This document shows, in pieces, positions 36,930-48,190 of a stretch of DNA of 64,000 nt. Numbering within the stretch: position 1 is the first letter of the stretch; the number at the start of each line of letters is the position of its first letter. Position numbers and translations under genes: made by a program. Below the pieces are notes generated by a model. It saw only the letters and a list, made by a program, of their open reading frames with translations. It was not told the DNA's origin and did not search any database. Origin of the DNA: Rhea pennata (Eukaryota; Chordata; Aves; Rheiformes; Rheidae); the NCBI RefSeq assembly GCF_028389875.1, contig NC_084687.1, forward strand, positions 7,724,157 to 7,788,156. Direction: 5' to 3'.

Positions 36930-38430
36930 CTTTGAAATCTATATTGAAGTATATTGGTAAAGACAACAGGCTTTCCACTGCAGGAGCGGCAGCTGCAGTG
37001 CCTGCCTGTTACGAGCGGTTCCTCCAGGTGCTCGGCGTTTCTGAAAGCCGGACGCGTTTCAGTTGCCTGAGTACAGCCAGGATCCTACTCCGAGGTTTGA
37101 AAAGCTCAACTACAGAAATGTCCAAGTTACATTTTCATATGATAAAGTGTGTATAAGCTTTCTCTTTAAGGGGATAGACCAGCTACTAAATCTGGAACCA
37201 AAAAAGACACTGGTGTCCTCCTGGAAGTTTCTGTGCTGCACACATACGATTGCACGCGTTCTCTGAAGCATCTGGCACAGGCTGCTCTCATAGACTAACA
37301 TGTTTTGGACCATTTCTGTGCCACAATTCCCATGGAAAATATGGACATCTATTTTAAATAGTGTGACTGTGTCCCTTTAATGTCCAGACCCCCAGCTCCA
37401 CGCGGCTCCCAGCCTCCTTGCTTTCGTTCTGCAAGTGTGAAAGGAAATCTTTCTCTGGCAGTTCTTTTCTTGTCTGTTGGCAGACAGCCCGCTGTACCTC
37501 AAATAGCACTGAATACAATGAGCCAAATCTGTGCGTGGTGTAACTCCATTAACGCTGGAGGCATTGCACCTCAGATGCACTGGGAACAGTACAAACAGGT
37601 AGTGCTGGGTTACTGTCTCCGCACAAGTTTAGATTACATTATTTATCCCAGCAAGCATGACTTTATGGTAGGATTGGAGTTGTTCTTACTTTGGAAATAT
37701 ATATATATATTTTTTTTTTTTGTAAGATCTATGTAAGTCATACAGGAGCAGACCTGTAAAGGTAAGGGAATCTGTAAGGAGTGGAAAATGTCTAGTAGCA
37801 GAAGATGCTGATATTTGTTACAGGCAGGTTTCTTGATGGTGTCTGTACAATGAAGAAATTACTGCTTGCTGCTGTATACCACTGCAAAACTTCTGGTGCT
37901 CAGATCTGGTATTTCTAATGTGCTCTGCTGAGCAAACTGAGATGAACATAGTGATAGAGCCATGGTAGCAGAAATCCATTGTTTTATAACACAGTAAACA
38001 AATTCTTTGGACTCTGCAGAAACCTGCTTGTCCATTTCCTCCTGTGCCACAGAAAGAAGTATTTGAGCTATGCAAAGTTGCACCTCTCTATCTGCAAACA
38101 GGAGCACTGTGGCACTTTCCAGGACTTAGATTTTCATATAGCCCCGTAAGCCAGTGAGGACTTCTGCCCAAAGGGTGCAGCCGTTACCTTCGAGACGCTC
38201 CTAAAAGAAAGATTTGCAGTGAAATTTGGTCTCTGAGTAAAACAGTTGAAGGGGAATGGGCACAGGAATTTGCAACATGAAGCACTGTGCTTTCAAAGGG
38301 TTCATTTCCAGCTTTTAGAACAGAGGCGCTGATTTTAACTAACCTTCCCCGGTTAGTAGTGATTTTCGGTTAACTTGTTAAGCAGTTGTGCTGTGCTCCC
38401 CAAAACGGTTGTTTTAGAGCCGGCTACCTG
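36930..38430. other. Spacer immediately upstream of the MAGI3 CpG island
   Basis: Mixed composition; the longest frame is 118 codons (37380-37736, plus) without a recognisable domain. A short TA/T tract lies at 37698-37722. No other promoter signal seen. Confidence 0.5.
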
Positions 38431-38520
38431 GCATGTGCCCTGCACCTGGCAGCGCGCTCAACTGCCGCCCGCCCGGCCGCGGCGCTCGAACCCGCGCCGG
38501 GGCAGCCGCGCCCCGGTCCG

Positions 38521-38751
38521 AGCCCCGCCGCTGGCCCGAGCCCCGCCCCTGACGCGCGAGCCCCGCCCCTGACGCGCGAGCCCCGCCCCTGACGCGCGAG
38601 CCCCGCCCCTGACGCGCGAGCCCCGCCCCTGACGCGCGAGCCCCGCCCCTGACGCGCGAGCCCCGCCCCTGACGCGCGAGCCCCGCCCCTGACGCGCGAG
38701 CCCCGCCCCTGACGCGCGAGCCCCGCCCCTGACGCGCGAGCCCCGCCCCGC
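38521..38751. repeat. Perfect 20-bp GC-box minisatellite in the MAGI3 promoter (10 copies)
   Basis: The unit CCCCGCCCCTGACGCGCGAG is repeated ten times without a single mismatch from 38541 to 38740. It is flanked by one degenerate copy on the left (38521-38540) and a partial copy on the right (38741-38749). Each unit carries a GC box (CCCCGCCCC, Sp1/KLF type) and a TGACG half-site of the CRE type. The absence of divergence between copies implies recent expansion or homogenisation, so copy number is probably variable between individuals. Long open frames on both strands here arise only because the unit lacks stop codons. Confidence 0.95.
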
Positions 38752-38850
38752 GGAGCTGGTGCCGTGGTGGGGCGTGGCCAGCGCGGCCGGAGGGCCGAAG
38801 GGCAGGAGGGGCAGCGGGAGGCGGGGCGAGGCGGGCGGGCGTGGCTACGC

Positions 38851-38909
38851 GCGGGGCGGGGCGGGGCAGCGGGGGCGGGGCAGCGGGGGCGGGGCCGCGC
38901 GCGGGGCGG
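38851..38909 (+). promoter_or_regulatory. Cluster of GC boxes close to the MAGI3 start
   Basis: Several GGGGCGGGG motifs occur back to back, including a short repeat of GGGGCAGCGGGGGC units. They are in the opposite orientation to the GC boxes of the upstream minisatellite. They probably lie in the core promoter or 5' UTR. The G-runs could also form a G-quadruplex in DNA or in the 5' leader. Confidence 0.6.
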
Positions 38910-38982
38910 ACGCCGCCGCGCCGAGGGCGGCAGTCGGGCGGCAGCCGCGGCCGGTGCGGGAGGCGGCCGGCGGCGGCGCCCC

Positions 38983-39314
38983 ATGGTGCGGTATGTCCAA
39001 GACGCTGCGGAAGAAGCGGCACTGGCTGAGCAAGGTGCAGGAGTGCGTGGTGTCCTGGGGCGGCCCGGCGGGCCCCGACCCCGACCTGCTGCGCGGCGGC
39101 GCCGAGCGCGGCGAGTTCCCCTACCTGGCGGGGCGCCTGGCGCTCGGCGGCGAGGGCGCGCCGGGCCCCGCGCTGCTCTCGGGCAAGGCGCCGGCGCCGG
39201 GCGACGTGCTGCTGGAGGTGAACGGCACGCCGGTGAGCGGCCTCACGCACCGCGACACGCTGGCCGTCATCCGCCACTTCAGGGAGCCCGTGCGCCTCAA
39301 GACCGTGCGCCCAG
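38983..39314 (+). other. Out-of-frame upstream AUG overlapping MAGI3 exon 1
   Basis: An ATG at 38983 lies 10 nt before the MAGI3 ATG and in another frame. Its frame stays open through the whole exon; the genomic stop at 39316-39318 is beyond the donor, so in spliced mRNA the frame would continue into exon 2. Context: the upstream ATG has C at -3 and G at +4; the MAGI3 ATG has G at -3 and T at +4. If transcription starts upstream of 38983, ribosomes would need leaky scanning to reach the main start. The encoded peptide is Arg/Ala-rich and is not expected to be functional. Confidence 0.6.
38993..39314 (+). CDS. MAGI3: MAGI3 first coding exon (membrane-associated guanylate kinase, WW and PDZ domain-containing 3), partial gene
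   Basis: MAGI proteins are scaffolds at tight junctions and other cell contacts; MAGI3 is known to bind PTEN and various receptors through its PDZ domains. The exon encodes 107 residues plus one base of the next codon. It opens with [17 protein letters not shown], followed by [11 protein letters not shown] (residues 35-45) and the PDZ segment [15 protein letters not shown] (70-84) and [19 protein letters not shown] (87-105). These match remembered human MAGI3 closely. MAGI1 begins MSKVIQKKNHW and MAGI2 MSKSLKKKSHW, so MAGI3 is the better fit. The guanylate kinase-like, WW and later PDZ domains must lie in exons beyond the window. The frame stays open upstream to an ATG at 38759, but the family start is MSK, so 38993 is chosen. 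The exon ends CCAG|GTGAGC, phase 1, within the glycine codon that follows KTVKP in the human protein. The loop before GDVLLEV is Gly/Ala/Pro-rich, as expected from extreme local GC. Confidence 0.93.
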
Positions 39315-39320
39315 GTGAGC
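39315..39320 (+). other. MAGI3: Splice donor of MAGI3 exon 1
   Basis: The sequence reads CCAG followed by GTGAGC, a near-consensus 5' splice site, directly after the codons for LKTVRP. The phase (one base left over) agrees with the human protein, where glycine-lysine follows KTVKP. Confidence 0.88.
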
Positions 39321-42300
39321 CGCCGCCGCAGGCCGCGCCGCCCGCCCGCCGCGCGGTAGGCCCGGCCGCGCGGGCCCTGCGGGAGGGCCGCGGCGCGCGG
39401 CGCGGCGCGGCGCGGCGGGAAGTTACCTCAGGGCGGGCGGCGCGCGGCGGCCGTTACGGCGCGGCCGCGCCCCCCGCCCCCCGCGGCGGTAACGGTCGCG
39501 GCGGCGCTGCCCCACGCAGCCTGCCGCGACCCGGCGCTGCCCGGCGCGCCGGAGCCGCCTGCCGTCACCCGCAGCCCCTCGCGTGCGGGGGGGGGCGGGG
39601 TCGCGTGTCTGTGGTGGGGGTCGCGTGTCTGTGGGCGACGTCTGGCCCCGCCGCTGCTGCCATCGACTGGAGCGCCCGCAGCTGAAGTGCTGTTCGGGGG
39701 TTTGCCAGGGTGTTTGCACGAGCCGCTTCGGAGCGGGTGAATCCAAAGCGTTGAGCAGTCACGCGTGAGGGGAATGGGAACGTGTTTTGTAGGAATATGC
39801 TTGGAAAACTAGGAGATTGCCAGGAATTGGAGCAAATGCCAAAAAGACTCATTTTTTTTCCATAGATCTGTATTAATTTTGAGTACACCTTAATTAACTA
39901 ACAAAACAAATCACTGTGGTAAAACCAACATGCTTTTCAAAAGTGAAGTTAACACTGAATTGTGATACCTGCATTTCACATGGGCTAGCGATTCCATGTA
40001 GTACAGCTGGCCTCAGATTTAATGCTTTCCAAGTCAGCATGTTCCAGGTGAGCGTGATACATTTTAAAGAAACTCTCTTTAAAACCTTTTTTTCCTCTGA
40101 ATCCCAAACTAGTATCAGTACTTTCATGACTGACATCTGTAATATTTCTTACATCTTCCTTGTTTAGCACCTATTTTCCTTTTACTTACTTAACTACTGG
40201 GCTGTATGGATTTGCCTTAGTACGTATCTTAATTATGTCAGGTTTTCCTCTTTTGACTGCTAATGAAAAATCATCTTCTGTATAGAGAGTGAGCTCTCAA
40301 AGTCCTGATGTATATCACCTGTGAAAACCTCTTAACAGCATCTACAGAAGCCTAGTAGGCTTTGAAAGATGCTTTAACTTCCAAAATTGGAAAATAGAAG
40401 AGAACACAAGCTGCTGCAAGCTAAATGTGAAATGAATGGGAGGTGAAAAAAGTTGAGGAACAAACTGTTTAAGATATAAAACAATAATAGAAACTTTCTG
40501 AGAAAGGGAAAGCACATGGAAGATGAAACCATAGTAAGAAGACCAAATCAATTTTATGTATGTTTAGTTGGGAGGGAAATATGGAAAGGCCCAGTGTAGG
40601 AATATCCCTAAGAGAGGAAAGTCTCAACACTTCAAATTAAAACTGTCAGGAAAGATTTTAGAACTAATTGGTACAATGAATAGTAGCAGATTGGCAGATT
40701 CAGGTGGCTGATATTTGTTAGGAGTTTTAGAGACTTAAGTATGAGGTGCTAAAATACTTTAACTGTAGCATTTAAAGTATTTTTATATCATCTTTGGTAT
40801 GGAAGAGATAGAAGGTAGGAAGTATGGTGCTAGGTTAAAAAGGGGGTTGGGATCTGAAAGGAATCAACGGGACTGATACCTGATTCCAGCAGTTTGTTTA
40901 AAGAACAAAACTACTGTGTGCTCAACTGAGTATCAGGTAAGGAGAGTTAGTGTTGCTGTTGTGGAGGAAAGCATGTTAGAATTCTTTGAAGGTTCGCCAG
41001 TTGCTTTCATCAAATCCAAATAATTTGGTTTATTTGGATCTTCAAATAGACTTTCAACAAGGTACCAATACAATTTGAATAAGAGGTCTCACCAAATGTT
41101 CTGGTGGCAGTGTAGTTGCTTAAAGTGGTGAATTTTCCTGTGGATTAGTGACTGGTTAAAATTTGTAAGGCTCCAATAGTAGCTTCCTTCTGTTGAGAAA
41201 ACTATTCATAAAGATCTGCATTATTCAAGTCATATGGATTTATAAACTGAACACTGTCATATTACTATTTATTATTGATAATACAAAATATTTAGGGCAT
41301 TGAAAACTAAATTAACAGCAAATAATTACAGAATGAACTCTGAACTGGAAGAGGTGAAGAGAAGCAAGGAGGACAATCAGAAATACAGCACACTGCTGAT
41401 AGGAGAAGAGATTAATAGTTTGTAGCTTGTAGGTCTGGGGAGTAAACAAATGAGGACATGGCTGGGGGAATAAGATGGAGGTCTAAATGACTTGGAAAGC
41501 AGATGAATAAAGAGTAATTACTGATTCTTCCAGTACAAGACAGGTGCTGCTTTGTGAAGTTATCAGACTGCAGATTTAAAATAAAATATACTTTGTGGAG
41601 TTTGCTTTTCAGAAGCATAGACTTCTGAAATGTGATTAGGTGGATTGGCGTGGGCTGGGTTTGCTGGTTGTTGTACAGTGTTGCTAGATGCAACCCTGAA
41701 CTCAAAAGCATGTAGCAGCAGATTGCTGGGAGCCTGTGTCATGGGAATGATTGCTCTATCCATTGCTTCTTGCTCATGGTCTTTCCTTTCCCCTGATATT
41801 TATTACTGCCAGGCTCGAAGACGGGAGATTTACTAGAGAGAGATTTAAGTTCTGGTTTACTTTCTATTGAATTCTGTTTGCAAAACATACCCTTTAACAT
41901 CCTCCAAAAGCTGAGGAACAGAAATGAATCTTGGAATGTTTATTGTTTGCATCTTGTTCACAGCACTGTTGAACCCTTCATTTTTGGAAAGTCAAAATCT
42001 TTTGATCACGATGAGCCTTCACCAAATTCTTTATTCTTTTCCAATATTTCCTATATTACCAGTGGCATGAAAAGGTGTTGGACTATTTTGCTGATGATGG
42101 GGAGGCTGTTCTTTTACAGCTGAGGTGCTTATGCTTAATGCCTTATTTTGTTGAAGGTGTGACTGATAATGGCAAAACTTGCATATGGCAGAGAACATTA
42201 GCTAGTTCAATTGTAATTTGAGCTGTAAAAAGCTAGCATACTAATTTTGTATAACTTTTGGAACATACGAAATTCAAGCTTCAGTTTGAGTAGTTTCCCT

Positions 42301-43728
42301 CTGCTAAAATATATTGCAAGTTTATCAGATTTTTTTTACAGTAACTTACTGTGTTAGGCTTATAATGTGCTTAAATACAGTGTTTTAAAGCTTTTTTGCA
42401 TTAATGCCACAGTTGCATTCAGTGGAAGTATTTCAGCTAGGGTATCTATAATTAAGAAAGTTGCTGGCAAGACATTCTATGTAAAGATGTGTAACTTTGA
42501 ATTTGACTTCCCTTCTATCCCTTGTGATCCAGAATAATCCAGATTTACATGCGTCTTCAGGGCTGCATTCCAAAGGTCAGTATTTGTGTAAGTGTTTATG
42601 ATGAAATGAGTAAGATCTGTGGAGGTGGGGATCTGTGATACCCTTACAGTATGTCTAAATTCTCAGACTCTTCAGTTGTTGGTTACTGATTTTTTAATGC
42701 GCTGTTTCATATTACTTTCTTCTCTAGTCATGCAAACACACAAAAAAAACTCAGCTATCTTACAAGTTAGGCTCTGTATTAAAAGGAAGAGAATGCCTTT
42801 GTTAGTAGGCCTTAGTGTACCTGATGGCTCATCAATTTTGAGTGCTCTTAGGACAGAATCCTGAGGATATACCATGTTCTGCTGTTTTTCACTTGACAAT
42901 GAGGAACTTGTCACCTTGTCTTTCGATGTTAGTATGTTTATAAGGCCTTGATGCTCATTGTCTACCTCTGTGATTCAGGCAATACAACTTCTGTGTTTAA
43001 GACCCAGTTTCGTCTTTGAGGTAAAGTCTACTGCAGGTGTTCCAGTGGCTTTTGACAATATATCAGTAGACTAGATGTGCTTTATTTCAAGCAGTGGTGT
43101 CCTTAGAGATAGCAGCTTTAGTTGATAGCAGTGAAGTCTGTCTGTGATGCTTCTAACAAGCTTGTAGTGGATTTAAAATGGAAATTTCAAGATGCTGTTT
43201 AGTCTTGTTTGATAAGACACTTGAAAGATATGAATACTAATTTGAATGCCATCTGTTAACTTCACATCACAAATCATGGACCATTTTGTTGATGTAAAAA
43301 TTTGTTCTTCTCTTTCCTTACTCTATTTTTATTTGCTGAGGAGAATAAGATTTATATGCCACAGGCTCAGGTGTAGTATCTATCAGTGCAGAGTCAGTCA
43401 TAGCCGTTCTTCTGTCTGAGGTCTAATTCAGGTATGTACAGGCTAGTTCTATGCTTTTTAGTTCTGGTATTGGAAGTAGCCTAATTCTGACAGTAGAGGC
43501 CAAGGCAGCAAAATCTGCAGGAAGCTAAGTTTCAACACAGGTTGTTAATGGCTATGCTAAACTCTCTCTCAACATGCCTAAACTGATGTTGAGATCTGAG
43601 CTGTCTACATAAGTAAAGTCAAATATTTCTAGGTTTCCTTCAAGTCAGTGATTAAAATTATAACCATACTTTTATTTTTGTGTAATTAATCATCTTGATT
43701 GGATAAGAAAAATAGCAATGCGGAGAAA

Positions 43729-43746
43729 TAGTGTGTGTGTGTGTGT
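43729..43746. repeat. Short (GT)n tract in MAGI3 intron 1
   Basis: About nine GT units followed by an interrupted ATGTGTCTGTGCATGC tail. Confidence 0.9.
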
Positions 43747-44084
43747 ATGTGTCTGTGCATGCATAATAGCATATGTCAGTACTTCCTAATGCAGTGCACG
43801 TGTATTTTAGCCAGATTTGTTAAACGGTGCTTTCAAGCTCCTCACCTGGGTATATGCATTCAAATGATGGCTGGTGTAGCTCAAGGCTTTCAATGTCTGA
43901 TGTTACTTGGGTAAGTAACATAAGCTTTGTAACTAGCTGGTACTTCTCCTGGTTCTTCTATTAAGGAAAACTTAGAGCATTTTGTTTATAGTAAGTTAAG
44001 CTGTCTTTCTGAGCACCAAGTTCATCCTATAAATGTACCTTCTACTCATATGGTATTCAAATTTAGCTACCCCCTCCCAGCTCC

Positions 44085-44130
44085 CCTCACCCCCCCACCC
44101 CCCCAAAAAAAAAAAAAAAAAAAGAGAGAG
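44085..44130. repeat. Poly-C / poly-A / GA low-complexity tract
   Basis: CACCCCCCCACCCCCCC is followed by a run of about 19 A and then a short GA repeat. Simple sequence only. Confidence 0.9.
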
Positions 44131-45926
44131 ATGTGAAGATGAACCTACCTGTATCCAAACGGATGTGGAGCTGAATTTCTGGGCACCATGATAGATTTTT
44201 CTTTTTTGAGTTAATATCTTTCACTAAATCGTTTAAATCTTCTTGAGACTTAAGAATTTTGAAAACAGTATCTTAGATGCATCTATATCTTAGCAATGTT
44301 CTCTGAAGATCAAAATCTAGTACAAATTTACCAAAAGACCATAAGACAATTCAGAGATATTGCTGGATACACTTTCTCTTATCACTATGGAATTGCATAG
44401 TAGTAACTAGTCCATAAAGTGCCCACTATCAAAAAGAGTTAATAGGTATGTTTAAAAGCCAGCTTAAGCCAGCTTGTGCATGGGGGTCCTTTCTCTGAAG
44501 AAGAATGTATGAAAACAAGGATGACAAACACAGTGACTCAAACCAGGATCAGCACTTGAGACATAGTACTTGAAGCTGAGTATATAAGAATCATTTACAT
44601 TTTCTTTTGTGCTTGAGCTAGGTTCAAAGCTTCCATGGGGGGTAAATATTTGCATGTTTGGCAATGAAGCCAGAGAGGAGGGCACACAGCACTAGAGGCT
44701 GTTTTTGTAAAATCTGACTAATTCTAAATGTGCCATGTTAAAACAGAGATCAGAATACACATCAGGATAATTTTGCCTCTCTGAGGAAAGACATTACCCT
44801 AATTCGATGTTTCTCAGAAAGCTGGCAGTGGGCCAGCTCAGTGATTAAGCAGACTGTTACCCTTAGTTGGAGGAAGTTTGAGGAGCTGAGGAAGTCAGCT
44901 CAAGTCCTTAAGTTGCTGATATGCATTAGGTGGTGGGCTTCTGGATGCTGGCTTCGAAAGCTTTCCTTCCTCTTTGAGAGTACAGTAGTTATTGATCCAT
45001 TTTTAATCAAAACATGGAAATGGTGATTCACTTTACCACACTAAAGAGAAAACATTGAAGGTTGCTTGCATTCTTAAATCTGTAAGTTATCCCAGACTAA
45101 TGAAACTAGACAGAAGACAGATGATTATTGAGAAGGAATAATGAACAGGAAACACTTTTTACTGCACACACTCATTTCTTCAGAGCATCTGAGATAGCAA
45201 TGTTATGTCATATAGCAATTTGTTAGAACTACCTTGCATAAAAAGCTATGAGATTGCTTCTCGGATGTGTGGGTACAGAGGACTATCAAGCACTTGCCAA
45301 TGAATGGAGTCTTAGTATGTGTCTATAATTTGTCATCTTGTTTCCTCATGCTAATCTTTACATAAACATATTATTCTTGGCATTAGACATATCGTCATTC
45401 CCTTTCGCATACTTCTTCGTTTAAATTTTAGTTGGTGAGTATTGTGTACATGATTTGACCATAAATGCCCTTTAATTATTCCATTCTTTCATAGCATCAG
45501 CTGATCTCAAAATGATAACAAGGGATCCTGCACCTTCTGCCACTGTGCTGCTTCACTCTGTGGCTTTAATTTGTACTTTTTTGTTCACTTTGAGAGATGT
45601 TCTCTTCCCTGTACCATTCACTGATGACATTTCTCAGGAGAGATCCAGTAGAATAGCACAACATAAGACCTACAATTTATTTAGACCTGGCAGCAGACCA
45701 TGCAGTACAGTCAATGTTCCTCTGGTTGGCCAGATTCCAAAACCACCTCTTCCATGTGTCTCTGTCCTGTTTTAGGTGGATGAAATTTCAGTAGTATTGA
45801 AAGAGCAAACACTTGAGTACAAGTGTAAGTATTCCAGTTGTTCCTGGAAGGAAGTTTTCTCATTCAGGTAGAATATTTTATCTTTAAATTAAAGTCTTAT
45901 ATATGTGCTTATATTTCTTGCAATGA

Positions 45927-45958
45927 GGCAATTTTTTTTTTTAAAAAAAAAAATTGCC
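45927..45958. repeat. Perfect 32-bp palindrome GGCAA-T11-A11-TTGCC
   Basis: Sixteen-base arms meet with no spacer and no mismatch. The flanks do not continue the symmetry. T-run to A-run junctions of this kind are stiff, nucleosome-disfavouring DNA. Confidence 0.9.
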
Positions 45959-48079
45959 AGTTAAAGCTTATATGCCAGCAAAAAGCTAAATTTAAAATCC
46001 TAAAACTGTGTCACATTTTGCCACTACTCTGCAAAGGCAGGAGGTTTTACTTTCCACATGAATGAAGCCAAGAATGAAATAAAATATGAACCCTTATTAG
46101 AAGCCATAACTTTGGCCACAGTTTCTTCATAACCTTTGTCTTAAGTATTGCTTTGTTCTTGGCTGTCTTTAACAAAGCTTGAATGTCACTTGTAGAAAAT
46201 GACTGTTTCCTTATTCTTTTCAGAATATTTAATTTCAGATGTTTTAAAGTTGTATTTTGCTTTTAGAAAATGCACTTTGAAACTTTCTAGAAGTCATAAA
46301 ATAAACTGCTTCTATATCTTGCTGTATACTATGGTACTTCAATGTAACACCTACTTCAAGACATTTTTTAGCTGATATTCCATACCAAAATTTTAAAATA
46401 TAACAAGAATTTCCCATTCAAATTGACAGCTGACAAAGGTACTCTAGTTTTAATTATTGCTCTCTTTTAAGGTCTTTAAATTCATTCTTCTAGCTCTTGT
46501 TTTTAATTAATAATGTTTCCTTTTAAGAATTCTCATATTCATGGGCTGTTACTTAAATCATCTATTCTGTTCCCAGAGTGGAAACAGTTTTCTTTAAAGC
46601 AATAGTATTCTTAAGAATAACAGATTTTGATTAAGAAATATGTGAGCTCTTGAGTGTAAATTCCTCTACTCTTGAGGAATACTCTTATTCAGTACTGAAG
46701 AGAAAGTGAGGGTAAAATGTAGTAGGAATATTGCAGGCTTGTACTGATCTCTTCTGCCTGTCTTAGAAACCAGAATCCTAAGCGATTCATCTCAATTGCT
46801 GTTTGTCTTTGAATCTATGTTGAATTTATCTTTTTCGGACTCAGTGGGTCATAGTGGGAATGAGAACCGCTCCCTGGTGATGTACTAGCAGTAGCTGAAT
46901 AGGTTGGGGTGGCTTCCAAGCCCCGATCAGTTTTAAGAGCAAGAGCGTATCCTTTCAGTGGAAGGAGGAGTATGCCAGAGAAGGTGTTTGTCTATATAAT
47001 ATCAAGGAGACTGTCTAGGCATTACTGGAGAAAAAGAAATTCCTGCTGTGGATGCAGCAAGTCCAAGGACACTGTGAGGCTTATGTTAATTTTTTTCATA
47101 TTGGCTACTAAAATCTATGAACAGCTGCCGCTCTTTGAAATGCGAATGTTGGTGATTGCATATAACTATGTTCTGTGATTAGTCCAGTTTAAATATAAAA
47201 TAAAATCATGATCATTTTATGTTCACACTTAATGTCATTATGCTCTTTCGTCATATACAAATGCAATGTGTGAAAGTAATCTTGTGTAGAAATGCAATTT
47301 CATTTGTAAAGTGCACCAAGGTTGCCAGATATAACACTGGACTTCCTCTGACAGCATGTTTTTGTAGCTACCTGCAAAAACACTTGCTTAAAACTTTGTG
47401 TCAAGATGTATGTCGTTTTATAAATGTAATTGTTGATGAACTGTTGGCTGCTTTCTAGTGAGTGTAACTCTTTCAAATTGAAAATTATTAGTGTTTATTA
47501 TTAGTCCTGCATTACTTTCACTTTCTGAACAGCAGTCTCACTTGTATGGATTGCTCCACTGTAAATTATTTTAATGAAATATATAAATAGAACAGTTAAT
47601 TCCTTTAAGCTCTGGATCACTCTATCTTTCAGTTATCTGTAGCAAATTGACATATTAATTGTAAAACATAAATTCTAACTCTATCAGATCATGATTCTTT
47701 CTCGTTATGTTCTACTTCAGTGCGGTTTCATTACTGACTTGGTAATGAATACAATCAGATTGTAACAGCTGGTGTCATGAATATGGATTGTAGATGCTAT
47801 ATAAATATTGGAAGTACTGTATTCTATTTTTTGCAGTACAGCTGTCTAGAAATGCGTTATTTCTTTATGAAGGAATATCATACAGATAGATGATAGTCAA
47901 CAAGGTTAATGTGATCTTTTTGCGAGTTATCTACTACTAAAGTTGTCTTTTCTCAGATCTGTTGTGTTTGGAAATGGAGAAAATGTTGTCTTAAAAATGC
48001 AAAGTAATATTCTAACATGAGAACCAAAACCTTAACACAATAATTGCATTGCATTTGTACAAAAATAGGTTTATTTAGT

Positions 48080-48190
48080 AAGGCTGGGACCCATTTAGTC
48101 TAACACTGGCTACCACTAGATGCTTTAGAAGAAGCCAGTAGGAATAAACTTTTCTGTACCGGAGAACTCTTGTGTGAAACCTCAGTAGTT
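48080..48190 (+). repeat. Old interspersed repeat fragment (sauropsid CR1/SINE-like)
   Basis: GGGACCCATTTAGTCTAACACTGGCTACCACTAGATGCTTTAGAAGAAG resembles a motif common in sauropsid interspersed repeats, GGGCCCATCTAGTCCAG-ATCCTG...CAGTGGCCA--ACCAGATGCTTCAGAGGAAG, in order. The following GGAATAAACTTTTCTGTACC could be the diverged continuation. Family assigned from memory only. Confidence 0.35.

Larger units (their letters stand above)
38440..39640. promoter_or_regulatory. MAGI3: CpG island / TATA-less promoter of MAGI3
   Basis: About 1.2 kb of very GC-rich, CpG-dense sequence begins near 38440, covers the 20-bp repeat array, the presumed 5' UTR, exon 1 and the first ~300 bp of intron 1, then ends sharply in AT-rich DNA. 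GC boxes occur in both orientations. No TATA box stands at a sensible distance from the start codon. Dispersed initiation is the usual mode for such promoters, so no single start site can be assigned. Confidence 0.85.

Noticed and set aside
38759-38992. In-frame N-terminal extension of MAGI3 from an ATG at 38759
   Set aside because: All known MAGI proteins begin at MSK. The extension is Gly/Arg/Ala-rich sequence from the GC-box region with no family similarity and is most simply promoter or 5' UTR.
38414-39277. Antisense open frame of 287 codons with a repeated Arg/Gly/Ala-rich motif
   Set aside because: It runs opposite to MAGI3 exon 1 and through the 20-bp array. Because 20 is not a multiple of 3, the array is read in all three frames and contains no stop; the protein repeat is a by-product of the minisatellite and extreme GC.
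45776-45824. Possible 49-nt exon with a good pyrimidine tract, acceptor and GTAAGT donor
   Set aside because: Short sequences between splice-like signals are common in long introns. It would give an immediate stop when joined to MAGI3 exon 1, and nothing else supports it.
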